NCBI GenBank assembly: GCA_025201845.1
Contig: MU603989.1
Span: 28,642 to 92,641, forward strand
Source: Martensiomyces pterosporus
Lineage: Eukaryota; Kickxellomycota; Kickxellomycetes; Kickxellales; Kickxellaceae
Direction: 5' to 3'
DNA: 64,000 bases
The position numbers and the translations under genes were made by a program. The notes under the pieces are model-generated. The model searched no databases. It was not told the DNA's origin and worked only from the letters and a program-made list of their open reading frames with translations. Positions 39,492 through 50,597 of the stretch are shown piece by piece. Within the stretch, counting starts at the first letter, position 1; every line of letters begins with the position of its first letter.

Positions 39492-41795
39492 TCAAAAGTT
39501 CAAATGCGTTTGGCCCGACGGCGCGTTTAAAATTGGCAAAAGGTCGCTGTAGCCCAGGGCAGACCAGAGCTCGTTCGCGTAGTCGGTGGAGAAGGGATGC
39601 TGCTGACCACCAGCATTTGCAATGCCAGCCATTCCAGCGCAGTGCTCCGACTCCAAGCACATCTGCAGCTCGTCGCTGGGCACCAGGCTGTCCAGGCCAG
39701 CAAACCCTTTCTCTGACATGCTCCCACCGAGCAGGACAGGGTTGGAGCCACACACAGTTGGAGAGGGCGATACGGCACTCACCAGTGACGCGTGCTCTAC
39801 ATTGTAGACAACAGGCTCCGGCCTGTGAATGGGTGCCGGCAATGTCCACGCCTCGAGCTTAGCCAGCTGGTTATAGGATGGGGCATTCGAGGCTGTGTCG
39901 TAAAAGGCCAGCTCCATTTGGCATTCATAAGCCACACCGCTCAGAACTCGAGGCTCCCACCATGGCCTGTCCAGCGCTGTGACCTGGTACGCACAGGCAA
40001 CAGCATAGTGAGTGCGAGGGGCTGTGGCCAAGTCGCTCACCAGCTCTGTGCGCTTGCCCGGCAAGCTAATGGTCGTGTCTCTGCCGCCATACAGCGGCCA
40101 GAAGTTCAGTCCCTCGCAGCACCGGATTGGCGCTCCCGAAATCTTGTTCTGCCCATTGCTTTGGATGGCTGTGAAGATCGCCGGGCTCAGCTCCTCATCC
40201 TGGTACGAGCGGAACTTCGTGTATGGCGATGCTGCAGGGTGAGCGGGCTTTGAGCGCGCAGACGTGATTATCAGGGCGAGGATGCACCTGTTGTCCGACC
40301 GCTTCGAGATCGCCAGCCAAACAGGCACCTCTTTCCGGGTGTCGCCTGCCTCGAGGGACAGCCGCGACCTAATAAGGGGCTCAATCTGCTGGCCTGTGCA
40401 TGGGAACCGCTCCTTGGAGACACGAATGCGAGGCTCCACGTTGCCATCCTCAAAGGCCTCATCAAAGTGCCTAACCACGACGAGCTCCTCGAACTGTGGG
40501 GCCGCAGCCTGGCCTGCTTGGACCACTGCAGCGGGGAGGAACATCTGCGTGATATCGCTGAATCTGCTCACAGTGGCATAGAGCCGGTAGAGGTGGTAGT
40601 TGATGTCGATCTTGGATTTGGCAAAGTCCCTGCGAATCACTCCGCCGACGGATGCAATCAGCTTCACGCGCTTGCCAACTATCCCCAGCTTGTCCTCGTT
40701 CTTCATTCCCTCCCACGAGGCAATGGCAGCAGGTCTTGCGGTGCTCATGCCGGCATAGCAGTTGTGCCGCCTGGCTCTCTTGAGGTCGCCTGCAGGCTCT
40801 GGCGAGGACTTTGAGCGCCCGCGCTTCTTGCCGGGAGAGCCGCTCCATTGGGGCTCGGCTGACAAAGCTGCCCCGGGCTTAGCCTTCGCATCGCTGCCGA
40901 CTTTGCTCTTCTTGCTTGCGTCCTTGACACTCAGTCTCTGGGTGATTTTCCTGAGATGTTGCACCACCAGGCTGGGGTCGGACTCGCTGGACACGAGAAG
41001 CTTCTGCTCGTCGGAGCTGCGCAGCATGGGCTCAATGTTAATCACATCGGTGCGCACAATCTTGATGGCGCACTGGTGCATGAACAGATACATATTTTCC
41101 GGATAAAGCCAGAACATTGCCTGAATCCACAGGCTGATGTCGTCGGTGGCATGTGCCACGGCATGGACGGCTTCCGCACGGTGGGATTTGGGGATCCTGT
41201 GGGCGGGGAAGAACGGCGAGCTGACGTAGTTGTTGAGCAAGGTGGAAACGTACCGAGCAGCATATCTCTCGGGGTACGATCCATCCTCACGCATGGCCAT
41301 GAACGGGTTGACGAAGCGCCCACGCACGTTCTTGACCTTCTCGCTAACCTCCCTGGTGGAGTGCATCTCGCCGGTAATGGGGTCGGCAGAGGACCGCTGC
41401 AGGTGACGCATGGCGAGGAAAAGGAGGTCAGGACGGCGGCCAGGCTTGCACTTGTCCTTGAGGTCTTCCTCGATTGTGAGGGCAATGGCTTCGTCGTCCA
41501 TGTTTTCCTCGCTGCTGTACTCCCATTTCTCGATGACCTCTAGCTCAGCAGCACTGGGGTAAATTATTAGGGGCTTGAGGCCGTCCTCGTCGACGTACAT
41601 GTACTCGGCCATTGCACGGAAGAACGCCTCGTTCTCTTCGGGCGTCCATGTTGTCTTGGCCTTGCGCTCCTGCCTAGGCTTCGGGGCTTGTGAGACGGAG
41701 GGCTCAGCCATGGCAGTGCACCCTGCTTCAATGAGGGGCGTGGGCTTGGACAAGCGACGGCACTTGCGAATGCTGCGAGTGGGTCTGCCAGTCAT
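39492..41795 (-). CDS. Orphan 767-residue protein with SANT/Myb-like N-terminus
   Basis: From ATG 41795, the only ATG in this part of the frame, the protein begins with a basic segment (MTGRPTRSIRKCRRL). A segment resembling the start of a SANT/Myb helix follows, KTTWTPEENEAFFRAMAEYM. A ~190-residue conserved-looking helical region then includes RPDLLFLAMRHLQ and AARYVSTLLNNYV. The middle has a Lys/Ser/Arg-rich, nuclear-localisation-like stretch (GSPGKKRGRSKSSPEPAGDL). The C-terminal half alternates beta-like hydrophobic segments (e.g. EVPVWLAISKRSDNRCILAL) and ends in an acidic/Gln-rich tail with an activation-domain-like composition. I recognise no full domain. A nuclear DNA-binding regulator is the best guess. 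A TATATA at 41956-41961 lies ~160 bp upstream. Confidence 0.65.
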   Translation of the reverse strand: MTGRPTRSIRKCRRLSKPTPLIEAGCTAMAEPSVSQAPKPRQERKAKTTWTPEENEAFFRAMAEYMYVDEDGLKPLIIYPSAAELEVIEKWEYSSEENMDDEAIALTIEEDLKDKCKPGRRPDLLFLAMRHLQRSSADPITGEMHSTREVSEKVKNVRGRFVNPFMAMREDGSYPERYAARYVSTLLNNYVSSPFFPAHRIPKSHRAEAVHAVAHATDDISLWIQAMFWLYPENMYLFMHQCAIKIVRTDVINIEPMLRSSDEQKLLVSSESDPSLVVQHLRKITQRLSVKDASKKSKVGSDAKAKPGAALSAEPQWSGSPGKKRGRSKSSPEPAGDLKRARRHNCYAGMSTARPAAIASWEGMKNEDKLGIVGKRVKLIASVGGVIRRDFAKSKIDINYHLYRLYATVSRFSDITQMFLPAAVVQAGQAAAPQFEELVVVRHFDEAFEDGNVEPRIRVSKERFPCTGQQIEPLIRSRLSLEAGDTRKEVPVWLAISKRSDNRCILALIITSARSKPAHPAASPYTKFRSYQDEELSPAIFTAIQSNGQNKISGAPIRCCEGLNFWPLYGGRDTTISLPGKRTELVSDLATAPRTHYAVACAYQVTALDRPWWEPRVLSGVAYECQMELAFYDTASNAPSYNQLAKLEAWTLPAPIHRPEPVVYNVEHASLVSAVSPSPTVCGSNPVLLGGSMSEKGFAGLDSLVPSDELQMCLESEHCAGMAGIANAGGQQHPFSTDYANELWSALGYSDLLPILNAPSGQTHLNF

Positions 41796-42026
41796 CTTGG
41801 TTGCTTGCTTAGACAGAGTGTATGCCGATATGAAGGATGCAATGGGTGGTGTGTGCTTGCGTATGTGGGCAGGACAGAAGAAGGCTGGTGTGTCTGACGA
41901 ACAGTAGCACAGCAGCAGCAAGCAGCAGTGCTTTCTGGATGAAGTATGCTATTGGTATATAGCAAGAAAGACGTGCAGCGGAATGCTAGGAAACTAGAAG
42001 CAGCTGTAGGTGTTAAGTGTTGTGTT

Positions 42027-42061
42027 GAGTACTGAGTACTGAGTACTGAGCGCTGAGTGTT
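42027..42061. repeat. GAGTACT heptamer tandem repeat
   Basis: Three perfect GAGTACT units followed by two degenerate ones (GAGCGCT, GAGTGTT). It lies ~230 bp upstream of the SANT-like gene. Confidence 0.9.
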
Positions 42062-43122
42062 GAATGCAGGTGAAATGCACTAATGCAAAATGTATGTGGC
42101 GGATTGCAGCGAGAAGGGAGATGAGAAAATGAATGGAATGATATGTGGGACATCTAGGGTGGCTGGGATGCAGAGACCGTCTGAGCATCAATATATATGA
42201 GGCGCGAAGGACGATATGGCAGCCCCAGCCAGGAAAGAAACGCAGGCATTCTTGAATAAACAATAGAGCGAACAAAGAGAGGGCGTGACCAGAAAAAAAA
42301 GATGCGGTCTATACATAGAACTTTAAGCGAAGCAAGTCTCGAGCCCGCTGGCCTTTATGCACGCCATTCAACAATAGTACACGTTTTAAATAGTACTTAC
42401 TGAAAGGGAAGGCGGGGAAATGTAGAGGCGGAATGAGGTATAATAGAGGAGTATTGCTGACTGGGACCATGTCGCCCTCTTTCCTTTTGGGTGGGAACCG
42501 AGACTTTTAAGTAATAAAGGCGCAGCTGTCCCAGACGCACGTCAATGTGCACCCCATGTAGGCTCGCGCTGTTTGCTCACATGTGTGCTCTATTTATTTT
42601 GTTTTTGCCATGGTGTTGCATGGCACATCGCACTCGCCCTCATTGGAAAGAGCCCATGCAAGGGAGCAGGGCGCACTTTAAGGCACTCCTCACACCCTCC
42701 TTCCCGGTCCTTGCCACACACATACTTGCCTGGCTATCCATGCATAAAAGTGCATCTATTTCTGGACTGAGAGAGGCAAGGGGCGTGTCTGTCCTTTCTG
42801 CGCATCCCTCTCGCCACAAAAACAAGTGCTCCTTAAAGCCTAACCCCCTCTTTCGGGCCAAAGCAAGCGTGACGCCAAGAGGCACATAAGGCACACAAGG
42901 GGATTTATGGCTATTTGCCGATGCGGGATTGGCCCAGATGAGCACAAAGGGAAAGGGCGCTTTGAGGCGCGAAAATCAGGTTGCCTGCATTCGTATTGTT
43001 CTTTGGGATGTCTGCGGGGGATTTGGCGTGAGACAGGAGGCGTCAAAGCAGAAAGAGGAGCACATTAGTTGAGGCGCACTTCATGCCTCTTTACTCCTTG
43101 CTTCCAGCCTCGCCAGCTGCCG

Positions 43123-43152
43123 GAGCGCATGTAGGAGCGCATGTAGGAGCGC
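43123..43152. repeat. GAGCGCATGTAG 12-bp tandem repeat
   Basis: Two perfect 12-bp copies and a 6-bp partial third copy in the gene-free stretch. Confidence 0.9.
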
Positions 43153-43984
43153 CTCTCTGAATGCACCCACCCTTCGCAGAGCAACACACATTATGTTCAA
43201 TGGATAAATGCGAGGAAAGAAGCGAGAGAGAGCACCAGGTGCTTTGGCTTGTCCTGTCCTGCCCTGCCCGCACTCCTGAGGCAAAGGCAAGCTCCAGAGG
43301 TGAACGAGGCATGCACAGGCAGCCATTCAAAGCCGCCACAAAAGCAGCTGCTTACGTGTGTTCTCCAGCTATTCTTCCAGCGCCATCGCCATCGCCACTC
43401 GCCACACCCAAATATTGGAATAAAAGAGGCAGCAATATATGCACATCCAATGTGCATGCACGTCCGACAAAGTGGCAAAATCAGTACGGATGCACCAACC
43501 CCACCCGCAGCGCCACATGCTGAATACATTGTATTCTTCTTTCAAAAAAAGAAGTTCTTTTTACGCCGAGCGCAAACGTGGTGATGGCGATGGTGTAGCG
43601 CGGCATATTTGGATGTCAATAAGACCACCATGGCCCCATTTCCTGTGGCGAAACAAAGCGCAAATTCAATGCACATACATGATCAGCACATGGGTGCATT
43701 GTTTCATGCTGGTGACGGTGTACGCATGCCATTACGCACTCGATTGGCTGGCCTGGTTATATGGCGCTGCTATGCCAAGAGAAAGGAGATTGGCTCTCTA
43801 GCGGGCCACAAGTCCAGATGGTCTTTTCAGTCAGGAGATTTGTGTACTATTTGCAACTAGATATTATAGAGGGAGAAATGAAAGTGGACAATGGAAGAAC
43901 GCCAAGAGCATTCACATGTAGGTAGTTGAAAAGGAGGGAAGGAAAATGCTGAAATGCAAGGAGAGCATGTATGGAAAGTGGCTC

Positions 43985-46258
43985 TCAGATGTGCAGGCAT
44001 TCGAGCATCTGCATTCCAGTGAAGATAATGAACGACTCGACAACCCCCGGGTCGAACCTTGCCAGCTGGTTGAATGCCGCCGACAGGATCGTGATGACAG
44101 GGAACGTGCCGTCCTCAGGGAGCACGACCGTGTCCTCACCAGTATTGGGCGTGGACTCGCCGCTCGACGAGCCAGATCCCAAGAACCCGCTGCGAACACC
44201 CGCCGTGGCCCTTGCAGCGCCCGCGGCATCAATGGGCACTGGGGTGTTGTACGGCGAGTACCCCTTTTCATAGTCCACAAACACCTCAGCCACAAGGGTG
44301 CCCCGCACATAGCAGAGCAAGGCCAGCTGGTGCTTCTTCACGCGCTTGGCCGTCCACTTCATGCGGTTGGCGCCCAGCTGGAAGCGGTAGCAGAACAAGT
44401 GGCGGTCGAGCACCATGGACGACAGGGAGACATTGTCGATTATTGCGCGCGAGTCCTTGACGTGCAGCGGGAACTGGTTGGGATAGGGGGTGAGCGCCTC
44501 CCACAGAAGGCCCCTGTCAAACATGGGGCCCAGGACATTGCTCCCTGTTGCGTAGAATCCGGCGCTCGTGCTAGCACGTGCCATGTGCATCGTGGCTGCG
44601 TTAAGTATCGACGCCGTGCTCAGTGCTGCAGCCAGCGAACGGCGAGCAGCAGAAATAGGAAGAGGGGCCGCTGCCTGCGAGCCGTCGTCATCGTCGTCAA
44701 TGCCCTCGCCGCCTTGGCCGCTGCGCTGTCTATCGAGGGAAGATGCCGTCGACTGGAAGGTCACGCAAGACGCAGCAGCCGCATTGGACGTGCCATCCGC
44801 CGGGCCACCCACGCGTGCCATGCCATTGCCCGACGAGGCACCGCCGCTTGCTGCAGCAGTGGCTCCCGATGGGTAGTAGAAGTAATTAGAGTTGCGGACG
44901 GAGGTGTACCCGCTGCTGCTCCCAGCGCCGCTGCCGTAGGCGTCAAACGCGTTCATATAGATGCCGCCAGGAGAAGGTGGGATGCCCAGCGCGGCAGCCA
45001 TCTCGTACTCGCCGTCATAGAGCCTGCGCTGGCTGCCATATGCATGCGAGGCCAAAAGACTGCCATCCACGCCCAGGTCGTCGTAGTAGTCATTGCCGTC
45101 CTCGCCCGTAACCTCGTGGAATGTCTCGTGCCAGGACCTGGAAGATCTCGAGACCTTGCGGTAGATGGGCGCCTGTACCTCGCAGTCGATGATCTCAACA
45201 ACCTCGGGGAACCGCGGGTGCGGGGCAACAACGAACCGCAAGTCCTGGGGCTTGCGTCTGGTCGTTGCCAGTGTGCTTGAGAGGCCAAGGCGCGAGGCGA
45301 ACGACCGCGGAAGTGCTTGGAATCTGGCAGGACCCATGGCGTTAGACGCCTCTGAAGCGTAGACGGCGTTCTGGCGCTTGTTCCGCTGCAAAACGCGCCG
45401 GCTGAGCACTCCTGGGCCAGAACGAGTCTCGCCATCGGCCATGTCTGCGGGCCGCCGCCTGATGTCAAGCGACTTTGATTGCGGGGCAGCAAGCGGCAGG
45501 GAAGGCAGGGGCTTCTCCTCCTCTTCCTCCCCCTTTTTCTTCGCAGCCCGATTGCGGGTTTTGCGACGACGGCGACGCCCACTGCTGGCACTGCTCGTAT
45601 CCTTTGTGTTCTCGGCAGCAGCATCCTCAGCCGTAGTAGCGTTTGCGGCAGTAGCAGCAGCACCTGCGGATTGCGGGGTAGAGGCGTCTTCTTCCTGCTG
45701 TGGTGGCTGTGCGCTGTTGGCAGCCTCGCTCGTCAGCGGCTGAGTCTTCGATGCGCCTAGCAGCTGGGGAGGCTGCTGCGCTGGCTGATCGCTACACGAG
45801 GTGGGCGCGCCAGGAGCAGCATTATCCTCTTTCTCAGACTTTACTGACGGCGGGGTGTTCAGCTGCATGCCATAGACGCGGGCATAGTCGACGCTGACGG
45901 ACCGCAGATTGACCACAGGCAGCTCGAGCGAGGGCACAGCACCCAGATCCACGCTCGAGTCGTTGGCTGTGTTTGTCGGCGACCCACGCACGTCGGTGTT
46001 GCTCTTGCGCGTGACGATCCCCAGCCCCCCACCGCTGGCAGGCGACTGATTGGCAAGCAGCTTGGACCCTGGCCCATCAAAGCTCAGAGAGTTCAGGGTA
46101 GCAATGGTTATTGTCGACGACGAGAGCGGCGACATCGCGCCCTTCTCGTCAGAGTCGCCGCCAGCAGCCGAAAGACCCTTGGTGGCAGCTCTGGTGGCGG
46201 TGTCCATGGTGGCTGCTGCATCCGCGCTGTGCGTCGGTGCAGGCGTGGCAACAGACAT
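43985..46258 (-). CDS. Orphan 757-residue protein with tubby/LURP-like C-terminal domain
   Basis: From ATG 46258 (MSVATPAPTHS), the first ATG in the frame, 757 residues. The first ~250 residues are Ala/Ser/Pro-rich and disordered, with a basic nuclear-signal-like patch (SSGRRRRRKTRNRAAKKKG). The only compact-looking regions are ~320-400 (VVAPHPRFPEVVEIIDCEVQ) and the C-terminus from ~560. The latter reads LWEALTPYPNQFPLHVKD, YRFQLGANRMKWTAKRVKKH, CYVRGTLVAEVFVDYEKGYS and ILSAAFNQLARFDPGVVES. Its alternating strands and single terminal hydrophobic helix (FIIFTGMQMLECLHI) resemble the tubby C-terminal-like (LURP-one/scramblase) fold seen in many early-diverging fungal proteins; this is recognition by pattern only. 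Function unknown. A minus-strand TATA element lies at 46441-46448. Confidence 0.65.
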   Translation of the reverse strand: MSVATPAPTHSADAAATMDTATRAATKGLSAAGGDSDEKGAMSPLSSSTITIATLNSLSFDGPGSKLLANQSPASGGGLGIVTRKSNTDVRGSPTNTANDSSVDLGAVPSLELPVVNLRSVSVDYARVYGMQLNTPPSVKSEKEDNAAPGAPTSCSDQPAQQPPQLLGASKTQPLTSEAANSAQPPQQEEDASTPQSAGAAATAANATTAEDAAAENTKDTSSASSGRRRRRKTRNRAAKKKGEEEEEKPLPSLPLAAPQSKSLDIRRRPADMADGETRSGPGVLSRRVLQRNKRQNAVYASEASNAMGPARFQALPRSFASRLGLSSTLATTRRKPQDLRFVVAPHPRFPEVVEIIDCEVQAPIYRKVSRSSRSWHETFHEVTGEDGNDYYDDLGVDGSLLASHAYGSQRRLYDGEYEMAAALGIPPSPGGIYMNAFDAYGSGAGSSSGYTSVRNSNYFYYPSGATAAASGGASSGNGMARVGGPADGTSNAAAASCVTFQSTASSLDRQRSGQGGEGIDDDDDGSQAAAPLPISAARRSLAAALSTASILNAATMHMARASTSAGFYATGSNVLGPMFDRGLLWEALTPYPNQFPLHVKDSRAIIDNVSLSSMVLDRHLFCYRFQLGANRMKWTAKRVKKHQLALLCYVRGTLVAEVFVDYEKGYSPYNTPVPIDAAGAARATAGVRSGFLGSGSSSGESTPNTGEDTVVLPEDGTFPVITILSAAFNQLARFDPGVVESFIIFTGMQMLECLHI

Positions 46259-49200
46259 GGCAATCGTGGTGTAAGGAAGTAGAGGAACGGTATGCGCGGG
46301 GGGTAAGGGAGGGCGGGAAGGTGAAGGGAGGGAAGAGTATGCGGGGAGATATGGCGAGATGGAGAGAGGCAAGAGATTGGGTACCCGGCGCTGGTGTTGT
46401 TGTTGTGCTATGAGCGGCGCGAGAAGCGAGGTAATGGAAATATAAATAGATGTGATGTCAACAGAAGGTCCCAAACAGCCAGGTCAAGGAGCTCTCAGCG
46501 GCGGAATGCGTGGATTTGCAGCGCCCAAAACGTGGTGTGATCGGCAGTCCCCTCCGTCTTCTATAAAAGAAGCGCAGCAGAAAAAGGAAAATATTGGCTG
46601 GCTGGCGGGTGCAAGCAGCGATGGAAAGACTGGCCGTGCGCAGCTCCCTCCAGCGAAGCAGAAAGGCGAGAGTGTGCTGAAGTTGCCGCGGTACTGGCGC
46701 CCTGAATTGGAGGCTGCTGATGCTGCCTACGGCTTTAAAATAGAGTAGTTGGGTGGCACAAGGATGGCACAAGGGAGCCAGAACAAAAACGCAGTTAGTG
46801 AGAAATGTAGGGGTGCAAGCAGCAGCGAGGCATGAGGCGGGTGCATCATGGAAGCCAGCCGCGCCTCGGATTGAGTCACTGGCTCGCAGTGGAAAGAGAG
46901 AATGGCGAGAATGTCGCCACCCAGGCAAACAGCCGCGCTTCGGCTCCAGCAGCTACTCAGCAGCGGGGACAGGCGGATGCGCGGCCAAAATGGCAGTATG
47001 CACACCTGCCTTAGCTTCACGGCCAAATAGCAGAACCAAGAGCAGAAGCGGCAGCAGGGGTTGTTGCAGCACAATAGCTGCGAGGGGGCATCCTCCAAAC
47101 AAAACGCCAAAATGCCAGTAACAAACACAGACACAGACACATGCCCCATTATGCAGACATTCTCCTTCTTGGAGAGAAGCAAACAATGCGGGTTGAAGGC
47201 GATGGGAGAATAACGCCAGAGCAAAATCTACACAACACGGGCACTACTGAGAACTTGCGCCGTCGAGTAGTAACCAGACAAAACAGTGTCGTGTGCACCA
47301 GATGCAAGGCGCAGTGCTGTTTATGCACTTTGCAGGTTGCATATGTATGTGCCTCTTGGCGACAAGAGTGATTGGGAATAATTACCTTTTGCGATTCAGC
47401 TGCAGGCTGGCTGGCGGGATGACGCCGCTGGCTTTTCCTCCGACGCAGGCGGATGGCAGAGTGCCTCTCCAGAAAAGCGTATGTACAAGATGAGGCCCCG
47501 GCGCAAGGCGAGCCCAAGGGATATGTGATGTGCTGAGGCGTGGTGGGTATCGATGTGTGACAGAAAGCTAGCGGAGCTTGCCTCAAGAGCCTGTCGCGGG
47601 TATTGATGTGCTGATGAATAGAAAAATGGCAGATGCAGGCTAGAGTAGCTGAAGGCAACCAACACACGCCAACCCCTCAATACAGCTGAGTGAGTATGTG
47701 TGCAGTAGAAGAGGTGGAAAGGGAAGGAAGGGTGGGGAGCAAGGGGCTATTTGGTGAGCGGGTAGGGGGAGGGGCTGAGGCGGGACAGAAAGCGCTTATA
47801 TACCGCAAGCTGCAAGGAACACAACAATATGAGGCGGGACCAGAAAAGCGTCGCTGGGCAATTTTGCCCTCTCTCGTAAACAGGGCGCCACGACGCACAC
47901 ACGCAGACCAAATATGTGTGTGCTGGAGGCTTTTGCTGCCAGCTTCCCTCCCCCATCCACGCACTCACGGAGATATCAACGCGGGAATGCTAGGCCATTT
48001 TTGTCTGCTTTGGAAGTTGTGGTAAGATTCGCATGTCTCTCGCACACTCGACAGAAAATGGTCAGCGGCTATCGCCCGCTTCATCTTGGCAGGCGATAAG
48101 GCGGATAGGTGTTCCGGCGCATAACAGGAAGCGCTGGCTGCTGCGTACACGCAAAACGAGCCAAAAATACCCTCCCACACACCCAGGCCCTGCACACACG
48201 GCACAAAGCGAAATCATGCAGAGGGGGCAGCAGCGCCTCCGCCTTGCACCCCCTCCCTTTTGCCTGCATCTGCCATGCGTGCCCTTTTCTACACCCACGC
48301 TTGTTTGCCCTTCCGCCTCCTCCACACGCACAGTCCTTCCTATCGCTGATCTGCACATATGCAGCAGCCCTGCTGTTTGCTGGCTGTTTCTCTGGGCTCT
48401 GCAGTGCACCATGCTTCTGTCGCCTGTTCCTTGTTTTATTTTTGAACAAAGACCAGCCCAGCCAAACCCCGATGCTGCCAGCAGCAGAAATCAAGCAGTC
48501 AACCGAGACATCATCCGCATCACTTGCGCCAGGGCCCTTAATCCACACCCCGCTGCCCCACTTCGTCCACATATACATGTATGACACCCATATCGATACC
48601 CAATAATCCATCTTCGGGGTCATTAAAATGAACTGCGAGAGATAGACGGGAAATCAGCCTCGCGCTTATTTTCGTAATTGCCGTGACTGCACTTCCTCTG
48701 ATTTCCCCTCCCCTCTCAAACGGCTTCGCTTGGACATGGCAAAAGGCTATGGCCGCGCCAGGTGCTTTGATAACTGGCCAAGCACATCCTGTGAGAAATG
48801 GCGCAAGGATGCTCCCATCCTCGCACACGCAGGCCCTTTGTTCTTTGCAGCATTTGCGCCTTTGGTTTGTGCTTGCGCTCGCTGCGTCCAGCACTCTCGT
48901 CTGCCAAAAGGAGCGCGCCCCCAACGCAGCCAGGCAAACAAAGACAAGCAGCCAAAACTTAATGTCGCAGCAGCTCAGCTCTCCATTATGCGGTCCATTG
49001 TGCTCACCGTGGGTACCGTGTATGTCTGCACCGTCCCCCCACAGCTCCCGCCCCCGCATTCCACTCGCTCTCACACATGCCCACCGCCTTGCAAGGGAGA
49101 GGACAGCCATGTCTGCGGCATCATCCAGCTCCTTTCTCTTCAAGCCTCCTCCCCTTCACCCCACTCGGGGTGGCACTACATCCCGCCATACGCTGCGGCA

Positions 49201-50597
49201 TATTGACTAAGCGAAATAGGGTAATGGGCCGTTCTATCCATCGCCCCAATGCGTGCTCTTGTGAGGCGCATTATTTCATGACCCCCCTTCCTCACGGTGC
49301 CCGCCAAAGGGCAAACACCACGCGCCTCAAACGAAATATCCTCATATCAGCAAAAGGCAGCAGCGCAACCCCGCTACTCGCCATTCCAGCGCAGCACCCC
49401 GTGTCCCCTCCACCGCCTCTGGATGGAGCACTGCTGCAAAAGATGTCAGCTCTGCGTGCCTTTCCTGCAAGGCTGTTTTTGAATCGCGAATTCCACACCT
49501 CACACCACCTCCTTGGCAAAAGTAGTCTTCTAGAGCAGGAAAACAAGGCTATGCAGAGCAGCATGCGCATGCTCCATGTGTGCACAGGACCTGTCTTTGC
49601 GACTCTGTTACTCTATTTTTGGAATGCCAAATGCTGGCGCTGCTTTTCATGCGTATACGATGCCATGGCTTCATCTCCCCAATGAATAGGCTCAAAGGCA
49701 GCTAGGGAGGCACCCAGTGCAGGCATCGCTGATGTGGGCAATGAGACTGCGCCTGTCTGGTTTCTCACTGGCTCCTCCTTTCCATTTGCAATTTGCGACA
49801 AATGCAGCCAATATACGCAGCTTTCCCAATGGCACAAAGCACATACATGATGTAATGTATACGATGCCATACAGATCCAATGTGTTTTCCCTTGTCTGGC
49901 GGCTGCTCCGCTTCAAAGAAAACAAAAACACTGGAGCCGTACCCACCAGGCATGGGATGGGGGGAGCCAGCTCCATGCGTGTTCACACGGATCCTCATCG
50001 CTCACAGCGCCTCTGCTTCGCCCACCCGCTCACTCTGGCAGCCAACAAAGGGTCCTCAACAATTCGCTTGCACCCCTACAGAATAGGCCGACGCCGCGCA
50101 AGAGGCTCCCATCAGCACCTCACCCCAATTGTCGCCTCTCTCTTTCTGTTCCACCGGGATATGCACGGCCTCTTCGCCCCTTCGTTCCTCGCCGTTTTTC
50201 TATGTATGGCATCGTGTATGTATTGTCTGACTATTTCCAAACACAGACATGCATTGTCTAGCCCGCACACACCCATTCGGAAAACTTGGCGTGCAAAAAC
50301 GCAAACAACGTTGTGAGCTGGTCAGCAAGGAGGAGCGAGCTGATGCTCTGCAACAAACGGGGAGCTGGCTGAAAACGTGCTCTTACACTGCATTCTTTAT
50401 ACATTATGCCACCCATCCCCTCGCCCCAACCCCTGCCTCGCTCGCAAACAGCGAGCAAATGCTGTCCTGTCCACATACTATTCCTCCTTCCAATTTCACA
50501 CAATGGTTGTATCGCTGCTGTGTTGATTTGAGCGGCTAGAGGCGCTTATTTGAGGTGGGCACAGATCAAATCGCCATGTGCATATACTCGCTGGCAC
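46259..50597. other. 4.3-kb gene-free stretch upstream of the tubby-like gene
   Basis: This is the longest stretch without a gene. It lies between the tubby-like gene start and the P450 2 stop, so all of it is 5' of the tubby-like gene. It includes a TATAAATA element at 46441-46448, and near 48090-48100 a GATAAGG with a nearby GGATAGG (GATA-type sites). Many overlapping open frames of 60-200 codons occur on both strands, none with protein-like character. I see no tRNA, rRNA or transposon. Confidence 0.5.
46441..46448 (-). promoter_or_regulatory. TATA element of the tubby-like gene
   Basis: TATTTATA on the minus strand, 183 bp upstream of ATG 46258. It supports that start. Confidence 0.5.

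Larger units (their letters stand above)
41796..43984. other. 2.2-kb gene-free stretch upstream of the SANT-like gene
   Basis: This is 5' of the SANT-like gene and 3' of the tubby-like gene. It holds a TATATA element with an adjacent inverted CCAAT at 41951-41961 and two short tandem repeats listed separately. No credible coding region. Confidence 0.5.

Noticed and set aside
46259..50597. Search for tRNA, 5S rRNA or transposon remnants in the long gene-free stretch
   Set aside because: I saw no A/B-box pair with a cloverleaf, no long terminal or inverted repeats, and no transposase or reverse-transcriptase motifs.
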